From NCBI GenBank assembly GCA_009176605.1, contig SEYY01022156.1, positions 40,001 to 72,500 of the forward strand: a DNA stretch of 32,500 nucleotides. Direction: 5' to 3'. The notes under the pieces are model-generated. The model did no database searches and was not told the origin of the DNA. It saw only the letters and a program-made list of their open reading frames with translations. This DNA is from Armadillidium nasatum (Eukaryota; Arthropoda; Malacostraca; Isopoda; Armadillidiidae). This document shows positions 1 through 30,828 of this stretch, in pieces. Position 1 is the first letter of the stretch; each line of letters opens with the position of its first letter. The translations under genes and the position numbers were made by a program.

Positions 1-452
<452 letters not shown>

Positions 453-790
453 TATCCACTTTCGTGGGTGGTGCCGTCAAATTCCTTAAAACATACCTAT
501 TCTTACCTTTCAACCCCTTTCACACCGCCCTCCATCTCTCTCTGTCTCCACAAATCTTCTACCCTCTTCTAAACTCAAATTACTTCCATCAAAATCTCTC
601 TCACTCCATCCATCCATCTCCACTTCGGCCTTCCCTTCTACCCTATCCACATCGGATCTAAGTACCTTGCCCACCATTCTGTCCTCATTCATTCTTACAC
701 ATATGTCCAAACCATTTTAGCACATCCTCCTCCTCTCTATCAATTACACTCCTTCTTCCATTTACACATCTCCCTTATTCTTTCATTGTG
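453..790 (-). mobile_element. Decayed LINE fragment, C-terminal end of a reverse transcriptase polyprotein
   Basis: The minus strand reads as a degenerate version of the C-terminal segment common to many arthropod non-LTR retrotransposon ORF2 proteins: a W-F-G-H-like start (coded near 700-720), then R-M-N-E-D-R-M-V-G-K-V and S-D-V-D, then a Glu/Arg-rich tail with L-E-E-G-R-R-F. The longest open piece is 66 residues, with no catalytic RT motif. The fragment differs from the Jockey-like copies elsewhere in the window, so it is a second LINE family. Its 3' side (low coordinates) touches the TA array at 452. Family assignment is from recognised motif style only. Confidence 0.6.
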
Positions 791-827
791 GATTGTTCAT
801 AGCAATATTATTAAAGAAATTTGAGAC

Positions 828-1031
828 GATAGTTAGAGGTTGAGAGGGGTCCCTCGGCACAGACTGAATGAGCGCACGTTTCCAGTAAGAAGGGAAGGTT
901 GAAGTAGAAAGAAATAGACGAAATAGTTTACCAAGGAAGGGTGCAAGCTCTGAAGCATAAGTTTTGAGAACTACAGGAAGGATACCATTAGGACCGTACG
1001 CCTTCCTTCGCTAGTGTTAAGTTTTGAGGGA
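828..1031 (-). mobile_element. Jockey-like LINE fragment (RT region)
   Basis: This stretch is clearly homologous to 21880-22085. Both share, in the same order, blocks such as GACTGAATGAGC/GGCTGAATGAGC, CACGTTTCCAG, AATAGTTTACCAAGGAA, GTGCAAGCT, TTTTGAGAAC and CAGGAAGGATACCAT. In the larger copy this part encodes the minus-strand RT segment between the endonuclease and the N-Y-R-P region. It carries no intact ORF. Its high-coordinate side borders a TA array. Confidence 0.8.
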
Positions 1032-1128
<97 letters not shown>

Positions 1129-1141
1129 TATATATATATAT
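1032..1141. repeat. (TA)n microsatellite
   Basis: About 110 bp of TA repeat with breaks near 1039 and 1126. It lies between a LINE fragment and the GCGGAT repeat. Confidence 0.95.
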
Positions 1142-1172
1142 GTGATGGATCGGATGTCATATTTTCTAATTT

Positions 1173-1240
1173 GCGGATGCGGATGCGGATGCGGATGTCG
1201 AATTTTGGAGAAGTGCGGATGCGGATGCGGAATGCGGATG
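1173..1240. repeat. GCGGAT hexamer repeat (two clusters)
   Basis: Four tandem GCGGAT-type units lie at 1173-1198 and about four more at 1214-1240, one of them with an extra A. The clusters are separated by about 15 bp. One frame gives an Arg-Met repeat, but no gene context supports translation. It is the only GC-rich simple repeat in a TA-rich neighbourhood. Confidence 0.85.
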
Positions 1241-1265
1241 TTAATTTTTAAATGAGGATGCCATC

Positions 1266-1375
<110 letters not shown>

Positions 1376-1395
1376 CTATAACCATGTTTTGTTTT

Positions 1396-1653
<258 letters not shown>

Positions 1654-1763
1654 TTTTTTGTCATTTATTAAATTTTAAAGAAATTAATCAAGTTCCATTG
1701 GCTTATATACCACAATTAATTCAATTTGATTTTTTTTTAATTCGAAATTTGAATATAATATTC

Positions 1764-1830
1764 GTATGTGTGTGTGTGTGTGTGTGTGCATGTATGTATG
1801 TATATATGTGTGTATGTATGCGTATTTGAG
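1764..1830. repeat. (TG)n / (TATG)n compound microsatellite
   Basis: A TG dinucleotide run grades into TATG tetranucleotides and then irregular TGTG/TATG sequence. No coding evidence. Confidence 0.85.
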
Positions 1831-1889
1831 CGTGTGTATAGCTGTCAGTCTGTTCGTCGATATGTATGCACTAGAATTCTTTAATTGCA

Positions 1890-2154
1890 TGCTAATTATA
1901 GACTACGTGGAATACCTCCGTGCATGAGGAGTGTGTGCACACAATGAAACAAAAGGAAAAATATATGTAACAGCATTGCACAAGCCTTTGTGAAGAATCA
2001 CGCAAATTATTATCAGTGTAGTCTTTAAGTGTATATGCAGAAAAAGGAAAATATATATATTACAGGACTTCAGTTTAAAGAGGTCATGGTAATGGTTTTA
2101 TACATAATAATTTTTTTAAGTAATATACATGAACTATAATTGATCAGGATCAAG

Positions 2155-2223
<69 letters not shown>

Positions 2224-3208
2224 TAAATTATTTATAAAACTATGCGTAATGCTTATTTAACTTGGATGTTGCCAGAATTTGCTTTTGACGAAATCGGAAA
2301 AAATTATTGAATTTTTATATTGGTTTCATTGATATAATTGTTAAAATATCTATTAGGAATACATAGAATGAAATTTTGAGTATTCCCTATTTCTAATGTT
2401 AATGCTTCTATTGACATATTGATTGTAAAAATCTCTACTAGAATCTAAATTTTATGCTTATAATGATATATATATATACATATATACCGTTGTATATATC
2501 ATTTGTACAAATCTATTATTATTTCAATCGTTTTTGAAGAAGCAAGTGGAGTGTACGCATTCTCCTCTCCGTCCTAGCTAACGATTTTATTTATTGTATT
2601 TATGAATTAATAAATGCATTTAATATGTTAGTTTAAAAATCTATAATTATGTTAATGTAATAGTGCTTAAGGAATTTATTAAATGTCTTTAAATAAGTCA
2701 TTATGAGTTTTAAAGCTGCGATTTTTATTTCTTATTATAAATAAATTTGAATATTGTATAGGAACGCTATCGATTTTTCACAGGAGAGGCAAATTCGTAA
2801 GCAAGTTTATATATCGAAATAACAAGGAAAATTATTTCATAAGGTATAAAGGTTTTAATTTTTAATCATTTATAATTTTAAAATACTTATTATATAATCG
2901 TTTAAAAGATTTATTATTGGTATCATATAGTTTGTTAAATGATATTTTTATATATGAATGTGTAGAAAATGTAGATATTCTACTGTCAAATAGTTTGTAA
3001 TAGTTAGCGTTCTATTCGAGAACATTTACGTTTTCTTTGAAAAAATCTTTTAAAGGCATCGCTATTTTATGAAATTGTAAAAATAAATTTTATTTAAATT
3101 TTAATAAATCGCCTCAGGTTTCGGAGTGCAAGCGGAGATTGTTTGGTGCCTTGTTTTTTTTAGTGTTTTGAATGAAAATATGCATTGTTATTTTACTGTA
3201 TTTCACAG
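1890..3208 (+). other. AT-rich sequence upstream of the zinc-finger gene
   Basis: I see no coding exon here. The stretch includes a (TA)n array at 2159-2219 and long AT-rich runs. Because the first coding exon of the zinc-finger gene begins at about 3209, promoter and 5' non-coding exon sequence probably lie within it, but I cannot point to a TATA box or initiator with confidence in such AT-rich DNA. Confidence 0.4.
2159..2219. repeat. (TA)n microsatellite
   Basis: About 60 bp of uninterrupted TA repeat in the upstream region of the zinc-finger gene. Confidence 0.95.
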
Positions 3209-3214
3209 AAAACC

Positions 3215-3247
3215 ATGGAAATTAATGAACTATGGGACTATAAATGA
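3215..3247 (+). promoter_or_regulatory. Upstream ORF in the predicted 5' leader of the zinc-finger gene
   Basis: An ATG in a strong initiation context (AACCATGG) opens a 10-codon reading frame (MEINELWDYK, then TGA) that ends 14 bp before the proposed main start at 3262. A splice-acceptor-like TTTCACAG ends at 3208, so this could be the start of a 5' leader exon. If transcribed, the uORF would be expected to reduce or gate translation of the main frame. Whether it lies in the mRNA is inferred. Confidence 0.4.
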
Positions 3248-3261
3248 AGTAAAATTTTCTA

Positions 3262-20615
<17,354 letters not shown>

Positions 20616-20668
20616 AATTTTTTTTTTATTATAGGGTGAAATTAAGAGGTTATCCGTCTGGAGAAATA

Positions 20669-20675
20669 ATAATAA

Positions 20676-20731
<56 letters not shown>

Positions 20732-20742
20732 TATTATTATTA
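20669..20742. repeat. (TTA)n microsatellite
   Basis: About 65 bp of TTA repeat preceded by a few AAT units. Confidence 0.95.
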
Positions 20743-20929
20743 ATCCCACAAAATACTCATACTGTCTTTCAGACATATCACTTTGTTTAATTTTATTTAT
20801 TTATTTATTTATTGATCTATTATATATATTTATTTAATTATATTTGTAATGAATACTCATTGTGCCAAATTAAATTCTTTTTGAATCTGATCTTTATTAT
20901 TTTAGGTTTACATTTATTTTAAAATAAAT

Positions 20930-21063
<134 letters not shown>

Positions 21064-21387
21064 CCTCTGTTGGGCAAAGGTCAGAGGTCTACCTATTTCC
21101 ACCAGAGTTGGGGAAATGTCATAAAACTGGCCGGTAATGGACGACGTGACCAGATGCACGGCGTTTAATAGTGTGCAAATCAAAGGAAGTTGGGGAAAAC
21201 AGATAAAGATCACGAGAAAGAATATTAAGGGGAGATGAAGGTTTGAGTTGTGTGTTTTCGAAGAAGATATCATAGTTGTGTGGAAGGTTGTGTCAAGTGG
21301 AGAGATGGAGAAATTGAGTTTCGGTGGCATTGAAAACGACCATGTTTTCTTTGCTCCAAGACTCTTCTTCGCGGCTATTAACTGCTG

Positions 21388-21683
21388 TTATGAGGGGCGC
21401 CTTTCAAATTGAAAAGAGTAATGAAGGGTGGAGTCATCGACATTGGAGTAGATAGGAGATGAAGAAACAGAGAGAAGGTTATTAATTAATGAAAAGCAGA
21501 AAAACTGTTGGGGATAGGACAGATCCTTGAGGAACACCGTATTAATAAATTTAAAGGAATGGAACGGTGGCCTTCTATAACAGCTGCTATAGAACAACCG
21601 GAAAAGAATTGAGAGAGAAGTTTAGAAATCAAAGCTTTGTGCCAGACTATCGAAAGCTTTCGATATGTCCAACGTGACAGCAA
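21388..21683 (-). pseudogene. LINE copy B, RT core remnant
   Basis: Two overlapping minus-strand frames carry the RT palm remnants. One frame has L-S-I-V-W-H-K-A-L-I-S-K-L-L and C-S-I-A-A-V-I-E-G-H. The other has V-F-L-K-D-L-S-Y-P-Q-Q-F-F-C-F, a frameshifted version of the usual V-P-Q-G-S box, then S-N-V-D-D-S-T-L-H-Y-S-F. The first Asp-box position is Val-Asp-Asp rather than Ala-Asp-Asp. A frameshift lies between the two halves. Confidence 0.75.
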
Positions 21684-22514
21684 AAGATTTACCGAAATGC
21701 CGAAGTGAAGACTGGAAAGCCAAGAGTAAGAGAGGAGGGAAAGAAGATCACCAGTAGACCGTTTTAGACGAAAGCCATACCGGCGATCAGAGATAAGGTT
21801 GGAAGAATTGAAATGTTTCCAAATCTTCCTGTTAAGAAAGAAGAAATAAAAACTTTAGAAAGAACGGAGGTTAAGTAAGTGGGACGGTAGTTAGAGGGTT
21901 GAGAGAGGTACCCCATCTTCAGCACAGGCTGAATGAGCCCACGTTTCCAGCAAGATGGGAAAGTTGAAGCAGATAGACATAGACCAAATAGTTTACCAAG
22001 GAAAGGTGCAAGCTTGGAAGCACAAGTTTTGAGAACCGCAGGAAGGATACCATCATGGCTTTGCGCCTTAGTGTTAAGTTCAGTTCAGCTTTAGAGGAAG
22101 GCAAAACTGCAGTTGTACCGTCAGAAAATACTAAAGGAGGGAAAGAGGAAGAAGCAAAGTTGGAGTTGACATTTTTTGCAAAATATCAGAAAGGGCTTGA
22201 GGAAGAAGAACCAGAAAGATTATTGCATTTTAAACGGAGAAAAGTTTTTGATGTTACGGAGAATAGATTTTGTCCGATTCCGGGATGAAATATAAGTTGT
22301 ATGAGTTTCTGGAGTCTGAAGACGACGGTAGTCACTGAAGGCAGCATCTCTGCAGCAGATAGCACGAAAACATTCAGAATTAAACCAAGGTTTGTCAGGT
22401 TTAGTAGAAGGGAAAGAATATGGAATGTACGCAAACTATACCAGAGAGAATCACCTTGGCTATGCGCTCTGCACACTCAAAAAAAAACCAAAGCAGTAAT
22501 CATATCGTGGGAAA

Positions 22515-23081
22515 TCAGTGAAGTACAGACCAGTCAGTGGCACCGAAATGCCAGAAACGTCTCTTCGCCGAAGGCGGGAGCGGTTCTTGCGGAAGACTTG
22601 AAGAGACAGGACAAGATACAGAGATAAGAAAGGGACGGATAAATCCAGAGGAGGAAAGTTTAATAGTGTAATGAGAAGTATTAGAAGTTAGAAAAAGATC
22701 AAGTATGTTGAGTTCATCACCAAGACGGTCAGGGATACGGGTAGAGAGATGCACCAACTGCTCAAGGTTGTTCTAGATAGAAAAGTGATAGGCGAGTTTA
22801 CAGGCTGGATCACGAGAACTAGAAGAAATCCATTGGTGGTGGTGAACATTGAAATCACCTAAAATGATGATTTCGGAGAAAGAACAAGAAAGAATGTGTT
22901 CTGTTTGGGAGTAAAGATAGTCGGAGAAGTTTTTATAGTCTGTAGATTTAAGAGATAAGTAGGCAGCAAATGAATTTAGTTGTAGAGTTTCAAGAAAGTT
23001 TAAGTCATAAAGTAGAGAATTCAGAAGACTCCAGATTAGAGACAGAACAAAACAACATTGTTGCGCACATATGCTCAACAT
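22515..23081 (-). pseudogene. LINE copy B, endonuclease remnant
   Basis: Two minus-strand frames separated by a stop encode the C-terminal half of an APE-like endonuclease: S-E-I-I-I-L-G-D-F-N-V-H-H-H-Q-W, then V-H-L-S-T-R-I-P-D-R-L-G-D-E-L-N and L-F-L-T-S-N, then F-L-I-S-V-S-C-P-V. The usual S-D-H box reads G-F-I-R-P-F, so a catalytic His is lost. The endonuclease N-terminus is not clearly present upstream of 23081. Confidence 0.75.
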
Positions 23082-23413
23082 CTGCCTTTGGCTGAATATT
23101 GAGGATAGAGAGAGTAGGAGGAAACAGAATAGGGTTTGCTGTCAGAGCACTCAAACACCTGAGTTTCAGTTAAGGACAAGAGGTGAGGTCTAGAAGAAGA
23201 AAGGTGTTCGAAAAGTGGAAATTAGTAAAGAGACCGCAAATGTTGCAGAAATGATTGAAAAAAGACCGTGCACCAGAGCAAGTCGGCATCATAGTCTTAG
23301 TGGCACCAACTGTATCGCAGCAGGCCACCAACTACCATCTGGGAGTGGGTGGATGAGAGACATTCTTTGGATGCCGACCCTCCAAGCATCTCCGAGTCAG
23401 CTTTATATTTCGC

Positions 23414-23416
<3 letters not shown>

Positions 23417-23450
<34 letters not shown>
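23417..23450. repeat. Poly(T) tract
   Basis: A run of about 34 T residues (poly(A) on the minus strand) bordering the 5' side of LINE copy B. It may be the tail of another minus-strand retroposon covering 23451-23680. Confidence 0.9.
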
Positions 23451-24125
<675 letters not shown>

Positions 24126-24475
24126 TTGCAACCAGCGTCGAGAGGGGACGTGTTACCCCATTCCTCTCTCTGTTTCCTACCTCTGTGTGCCATATCTGCT
24201 AAGTGAATCACAAGCCCCTTAAAATAACAATAAGTGTATCCATATAACAAATTACAAGTGTCATTATTGTACAGTAAATTCATCTTCACGACATTAAATA
24301 TGATAAGCACAAGAAACTTTGATAACGCCACCACCAGCAATAGTTACAAGAGCAAAAGTAATAACAACTAATCCAAAAACAGCAACAAAATTAGAAAGAA
24401 GAAAAAAAAAACCGAGAGGAAGAGGGAAGGGAGCATCTTTCTTTCAATGATATATATCATCGCAAAGTCAGAAAA
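24126..24475 (+). other. Possible 5' leader of the second LINE
   Basis: A-rich, ORF-free sequence between LINE copy C and the ORF1 start at 24476. Its position and lack of coding suggest it is, at least in part, the 5' untranslated region of the + strand LINE, but no direct evidence fixes the boundary. Confidence 0.3.
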
Positions 24476-25240
24476 ATGATCTCGAACTCCTACCCATCCC
24501 TCCTACTCACTCCAAGCCAAAACGAATCTGTAAATTCTGAGTTTCTTTCTATGATAAATTGTTTTAAAGAAGAAATCGCAACTTTTAATACGGCTTTTAG
24601 AGAACAAATCTCAACTCTTCAAACTGCATTTAATGAATTCAAAGAGCAAAAAAAGAAAATGTAAAAGAAAAATTGCATAAATTTGAAAATGATAAAACTT
24701 CCCAAACTGAAAGCCAATTGACTTAAATCAGATGCACCGTTCAATCTCTCGAGGAAAATCTCAAGAACATTTGCAACAAGATATGGTGAAAAACATCTTG
24801 GTAATTAGAGGAAATGGGTTACCTGAATGTGAAGAAAATGAAGACTACAAGCAGACTGTTACTAGAATCTTTGAACAAAAATTAAACTGAAACCAAGTAC
24901 TATCAGTGACGTTTACCGGTTAGGACAAAAAAGAACAGAAAATAATATAAAGGAAAAGCTTCCTGTTAGGTTTAAAATATATGAAGAGAGAGTAAAGAGT
25001 CAATTAATATCAGCTTGCATTAAAGAATAGTCCAATGTCTTCATAAACGAATTTCTGAAGCCAGCCAGCCAGAAAAAAAAAAACTATTGAAGAAAACACT
25101 AATAATTAGGAGGGATCATAAGCAACTACTACACTCCTACTTCTTCAAAAATGGTCTTGCATATTAAGAAATCTTCTACCGACGATCCAATCAAAATTAA
25201 AAATGATGAAATGAATAGAGACCAAAACTCAATACATATA
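24476..25240 (+). pseudogene. LINE ORF1 remnant (coiled coil plus RNA-binding-like domain)
   Basis: ATG at 24476 opens 62 codons that end in a heptad-like stretch (I-A-T-F-N-T-A-F-R-E-Q-I-S-T-L-Q-T-A-F), then a stop at 24662-24664. Past frameshifts the + strand continues with V-K-N-I-L-V-I-R-G-N-G-L-P-E-C (about 24788) and I-S-D-V-Y-R-L-G-Q-K-R-T-E-N-N (about 24902). K-L-P-V-R-F-K-I-Y and K-T-L-I-I-R-R-D-H-K-Q-L-L follow. The D-V-Y-R-L-G motif and layout are those of L1-like/CR1-like ORF1 RNA-binding proteins that coat LINE RNA. Several stops make it non-functional. Confidence 0.7.
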
Positions 25241-25328
25241 AATCCGACGGAATTGTAAGAAGGAAGCTAATTGTAGTCACTCGTGGGTAAAATATACTGT
25301 GTATACTTAAGTTAGTTTACTAAATACC

Positions 25329-25329
<1 letters not shown>

Positions 25330-25396
<67 letters not shown>

Positions 25397-25403
25397 GATA
25401 TTG

Positions 25404-25459
<56 letters not shown>

Positions 25460-25520
25460 GCTATTATTATACTTATTATTATTATTATTATTATTATTTT
25501 TATTATTGCTATTATTATAC

Positions 25521-25552
<32 letters not shown>

Positions 25553-25600
25553 TTTATTATTGCTATTATTATACTTATTATTATTATTAATATTATCTAT
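25330..25600. repeat. (TTA)n array inside a LINE
   Basis: About 270 bp of TTA repeat with a higher-order pattern: TTTTTATTATTGCTATTATTATAC-type interruptions recur at about 25460, 25507 and 25561, so segments of about 50 bp are themselves repeated. It occupies the place where ORF2's endonuclease start should be. Confidence 0.95.
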
Positions 25601-25683
25601 ATTACTAACAATTTACGTCTTTTACTCCCGTTTTAATTTTTGAAATAACACTCGAAAGTATTTGTGCGATATTGTATACTCTT

Positions 25684-26383
25684 ATTCTAGATATTTATTA
25701 ATATTAAACCTAACAACATTGAAAACAGAAACCCTTCACTATTAGACCATATTTGGGGAAATTTAAATTGCAATATTAAATCTTTTATCAGCCAGACTGG
25801 CCTCATCTATCATTTTCCTTGCCTTGTACAATGGAACGTAAACAAAACCAGTAACCTAACAACCATAAAATACAGAGTAGAAAATGAAACCATCAATAGA
25901 ATATTCATAGATAAAGTATATGAAATTGATTTTTCTTCTGTATGCAAGGAACAAATAGACACAGACTCAAAATTCAGTATTTTTAACAATCAAATATATA
26001 GGTGTTATCATGAGACCTTCCAAATTAAAACCAAGCAGTTAGGTTGTAAAAGAATCTAAAATCATTGGTTAACATTAGGATTATTAAATTAAATAAATCA
26101 AAAACATAAACACTACCGTAATGACAAACGAGGAATCATTCCTCTTCAATTATATAACAATTATAGCAACCAATTAAAAGTAATATTAAAAAATGCGGAA
26201 AGAAAATATTACACTGGTAAATTCTGCGAGGTAAACAATAAATCAAGAACAACATGGAGCTTCATAAACAATCTAATCAATAAAAGCAAAGATCATAATC
26301 ACATTATAAACCAACCATCAATAAATGGTGAAGTCTCAACAGATCAAAAGAAAATTGCAGACTCATTTAAGTTATTTCATTAA
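25684..26383 (+). pseudogene. LINE ORF2 remnant: endonuclease C-terminus to RT N-terminus
   Basis: Open from just after a TAG near 25690 to TAA at about 26060 with no ATG. The frame starts I-F-I-N-I-K-P-N-N-I-E-N-R-N-P-S-L-L-D-H-I-W; the S-L-L-D-H-I box is typical of the end of LINE endonucleases. A second open part (26104-26383) has H-Y-R-N-D-K-R and A-E-R-K-Y-Y-T, then W-S-F-I-N-N-L-I-N and I-N-G-E-V-S-T-D-Q-K-K-I-A, the usual linker before the RT. In-frame stops separate the parts. Confidence 0.7.
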
Positions 26384-26537
26384 TAATGGAAAGGACATAT
26401 TAAAAAATAGACCACTAGGTCAAATAAACTTTGAAACATTTTTACCTCAGTGCAGCTCACAAATTTCATTTGGAAATATTATTCCATTAGATGTATAAAA
26501 TATAATTGCCGGCCTAAAAATTTAAAAATGTGATATC

Positions 26538-27460
26538 TTGAGCGTCCCAAACCACAAATACAAGCTCGTTGCAGACATCATTTTCAACCCATTAGCTCAC
26601 TTATTCAATGCCTCAATCCTTTCAAGTGTCTTTTCCTCTACCCTTAAAATTTCCCGCGTGATTCCCATCTTTAAGAAAGACGATCCCTCCCTCCCTAAAA
26701 ACTACAGACCAATATCCATCACCCACACGATTAGCAAAATATTCGAAAAAATTATATTTGAGCAGCTGACCGAATATTTCACCTTAGACTCATTACTTAG
26801 CGATTCTCAGTTTGATTTCAGAAGAGGAAGTTCAACATCGGACGCACTTATCTGTTTGACTGAAAAACTTTCTAAAAATATAGAAAATAAAGACTCATCT
26901 GCCCTTCTGCTACTAGACTTCATCAAAGCGTTTGACACAATAGACCATGATATCCTATTAACCAAATTAAATAGACTGAGTTTCGATGGCTCAAATTTAC
27001 AGTGGTTTAAAACCTACCTCAAAGAAAAAAAAACAATATGCAAAGTTGGGCGATATATTTATCTAACACACAACAAATACAAACTAGTATTCCACAGGGG
27101 TCCATACTAGCACTACTGTTATTTTCAATATAAACAAACTACTTAATAAACTCACACAACTCTTTCTCTGTCTCGTTCGCAGATGATATATCTATGTTGA
27201 TCAATGACAAAAATCCAGAAACTCTCTCCAAAAAAGTTGAAAGCACTTTAGCAAACATCACAGGTGGATCGAACGAAGCAAATAAACTTTCGCTAAACAT
27301 ACAAAAAAACTCTTACATTATAATAAGCGACAAAAACGTAGGAAATAATTTTAAAATAAAACTAAACGATATTGAACTAACTTGTACAAGTAGCGCAAAA
27401 ATCCTGGGAGCCATGATAGATAAAAAAACTAACATTTTAAGAACACAAACACATTGGTAA
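26538..27460 (+). pseudogene. LINE ORF2 remnant: reverse transcriptase
   Basis: RT motifs appear in order: I-P-I-F-K-K-D-D-P...N-Y-R-P-I-S (about 26690); S-D-S-Q-F-D-F-R-R-G-S-S-T (about 26800); L-L-L-L-D-F-I-K-A-F-D-T-I-D-H (about 26920, carrying the first catalytic Asp). After a frameshift near 27090 come I-P-Q-G-S-I-L-A and S-F-A-D-D-I-S-M-L (about 27172). Both catalytic Asp boxes are intact, but the frameshift, the stop at about 27130 and the loss of the C-terminus show the copy is dead. It is the best-preserved RT in the window. Confidence 0.82.
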
Positions 27461-27516
27461 ATAAACTCGCAAAGTATATGTACATACATTATTGTAAAAT
27501 TAGCAAAATATTAAAA

Positions 27517-27521
27517 TAATG

Positions 27522-27591
<70 letters not shown>

Positions 27592-27735
27592 GAAGAAGAA
27601 GAATAATAAGAATAAGAATAATAATAATAATAGTGCAGACTACTGTTTGTACTAAGAAAAATATTAGTATTATTCCTGTCAATATTATTATTATTACTAT
27701 TATTAATATTATTATTATTACTAATATAATGGTGT
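27517..27735. repeat. (AAT)n / (AAG)n and (ATT)n arrays
   Basis: AAT repeats grade into AAG/AAT mixtures (27517-27632), and after a 45-bp unique piece ATT repeats follow (27683-27725). The arrays cut off the second LINE. Confidence 0.9.
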
Positions 27736-27849
27736 GATATAGAATTTCACTATTACTGCTATTATTCTTATTTTAGTATTTTCAATCCATATGTGATTAT
27801 TGTTATCAAAACTATAAATGCTTAATCTGAATAATGATGATGGTAATAT

Positions 27850-28240
<391 letters not shown>

Positions 28241-28299
28241 TTCTGAATAAAGTTTTTGAAAATTTAAAATATTTTTCTTTTTAATATTAAGAATATTTT

Positions 28300-29016
<717 letters not shown>

Positions 29017-29540
29017 TTATATCTAATGAGGAGGAGTTCTAAAGTACAATTTTAGGAGGATAAGAGATGTTGGTGTTTTATCTAATGAAGAGGAGTTGTA
29101 AGGTACAATTTTGGGAGGATAAGAGGTGTTGAGGTTGTATCTAATGAAGATCAGTTGTAAAGTACAATTTTGGGAGGATAAGAGGTGTCGGGTTATATTT
29201 AATGAAGAGGGCCCGGGTTGTAAAGTACAATTTTTTTGAGGATAAGAGGTGTTGGAGTTATATCTAATGAGGAAGAGCTGTAAACAATTTTGGGAGGATA
29301 AGAGGTATTGAGGTTGTATCTAATGAAAAGGAGTTGTAAAGTACAATTTTGGGAAGATAAGAAGTGTTGTGGTTATTTCTAATGAAGAGGAGTTGCAAAG
29401 TACAATTTTTGAGGATACGAGGTGTTGGGGTTATATATAATAAAGAGGAGTTGTAAAGTGCAATTTTGGGGGGATAAGAGTGTTGGGGTTATATCTAATG
29501 AAGAGGAGTAGTAAGTACAATTTTAGGAAGATAAGAGTTC
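29017..29540 (+). repeat. Minisatellite, unit about 59 bp, about 9 copies
   Basis: Nine copies start with GTTATATCTAATGAAGAGG-like sequence near 29017, 29076, 29134, 29192, 29257, 29313, 29372, 29429 and 29489. Each continues with AGTTGTAAAGTACAATTTTG, then GGAGGATAAGAGGTGTTGGG. Copies differ by substitutions and short indels; the fourth has an inserted GGCCCGGG-like block. The unit is not a multiple of three and stays open in no frame, so it is not a coding repeat. Confidence 0.92.
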
Positions 29541-30519
<979 letters not shown>

Positions 30520-30600
30520 GATAGCCACTGTGATAAACCGTGGAATAATTTTTTATACTTTCGATAACTGCTGATCGGGGAATCGATATCAGTGGCTATC
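30520..30600. repeat. Short inverted-repeat element with an inverted copy of the SINE tail
   Basis: GATAGCCACTG at 30520-30530 and its exact complement at 30590-30600 enclose 59 bp. Within it, the complement of 30555-30586 matches the + strand SINE tail at 30801-30832 in 31 of 32 bases. The piece is therefore a small foldback structure that carries a reversed 3' end of the neighbouring SINE. Confidence 0.8.
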
Positions 30601-30734
30601 AAAATTATAGCATCTGCACTGCGGTATATATCGAGGACAGAACCTAGCCCATGCTGACGCTACGCCCAAGTTGTGGTCGGGGGAATATTGAAGGGACTTT
30701 TCACTAGATGAAATGTCAGTAGAAGTTCTGGATT

Positions 30735-30828
30735 ATTTCTTTTTGAACCATCAGTGGAGTAGTGGTTAGCACGACGGACTTCCATCTTTTGGGCCAGGGT
30801 TCGATTCCCCGATCAGCAGTTATTGAAA

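Larger units (their letters stand above)
21064..23410 (-). mobile_element. Jockey-like LINE (copy B): endonuclease and reverse transcriptase, degenerate
   Basis: Reading 5' to 3' on the minus strand: endonuclease part with I-I-L-G-D-F-N-V-H-H-H-Q-W (about 22840); then L-G-D-E-L-N-I-L-D-L-F-L-T-S-N (about 22700) and R-F-W-H-F-G-A-T-D-W; then the RT with N-Y-R-P-T (near 21890), V-W-H-K-A-L-I-S-K-L-L-S-Q-F-F-S-G (about 21620) and a mutated Y-x-D-D box read as N-V-D-D-S-T-L-H-Y (about 21440). The end is I-F-P-like T-S-F-D-L-H-T near 21180. Stops and frameshifts show it cannot be active. About 470 bp present in copy A (from S-R-D-P to just before P-T-S-F-D-L) are missing near 21213. The 5' side runs into a poly(T) at 23417-23450. 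Confidence 0.88.
24476..27516 (+). mobile_element. Second LINE family, + strand, ORF1 and ORF2 with internal (TTA)n
   Basis: ORF1 remnants (24476-25240) are followed by a (TTA)n block, then the C-terminal end of an endonuclease and a reverse transcriptase (25684-27460). The protein motifs and A-rich codons are unlike the Jockey-like copies. The RT style (L-L-L-L-D-F-I-K-A-F-D-T-I-D-H-D-I-L-L) resembles CR1/RTE-type LINEs, but clade placement would need a tree. The endonuclease N-terminal half is absent where the (TTA)n lies, and the RT C-terminus is cut off at the (AAT)n array near 27517. Confidence 0.75.

Noticed and set aside
29017..29540. CRISPR-like array
   Set aside because: Units are contiguous tandem copies without unique spacers, and the genome is eukaryotic.
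30755..30810. Functional tRNA gene
   Set aside because: The internal promoter boxes are good, but the acceptor arms do not pair and the T stem has a mismatch, so it is treated as SINE-derived.
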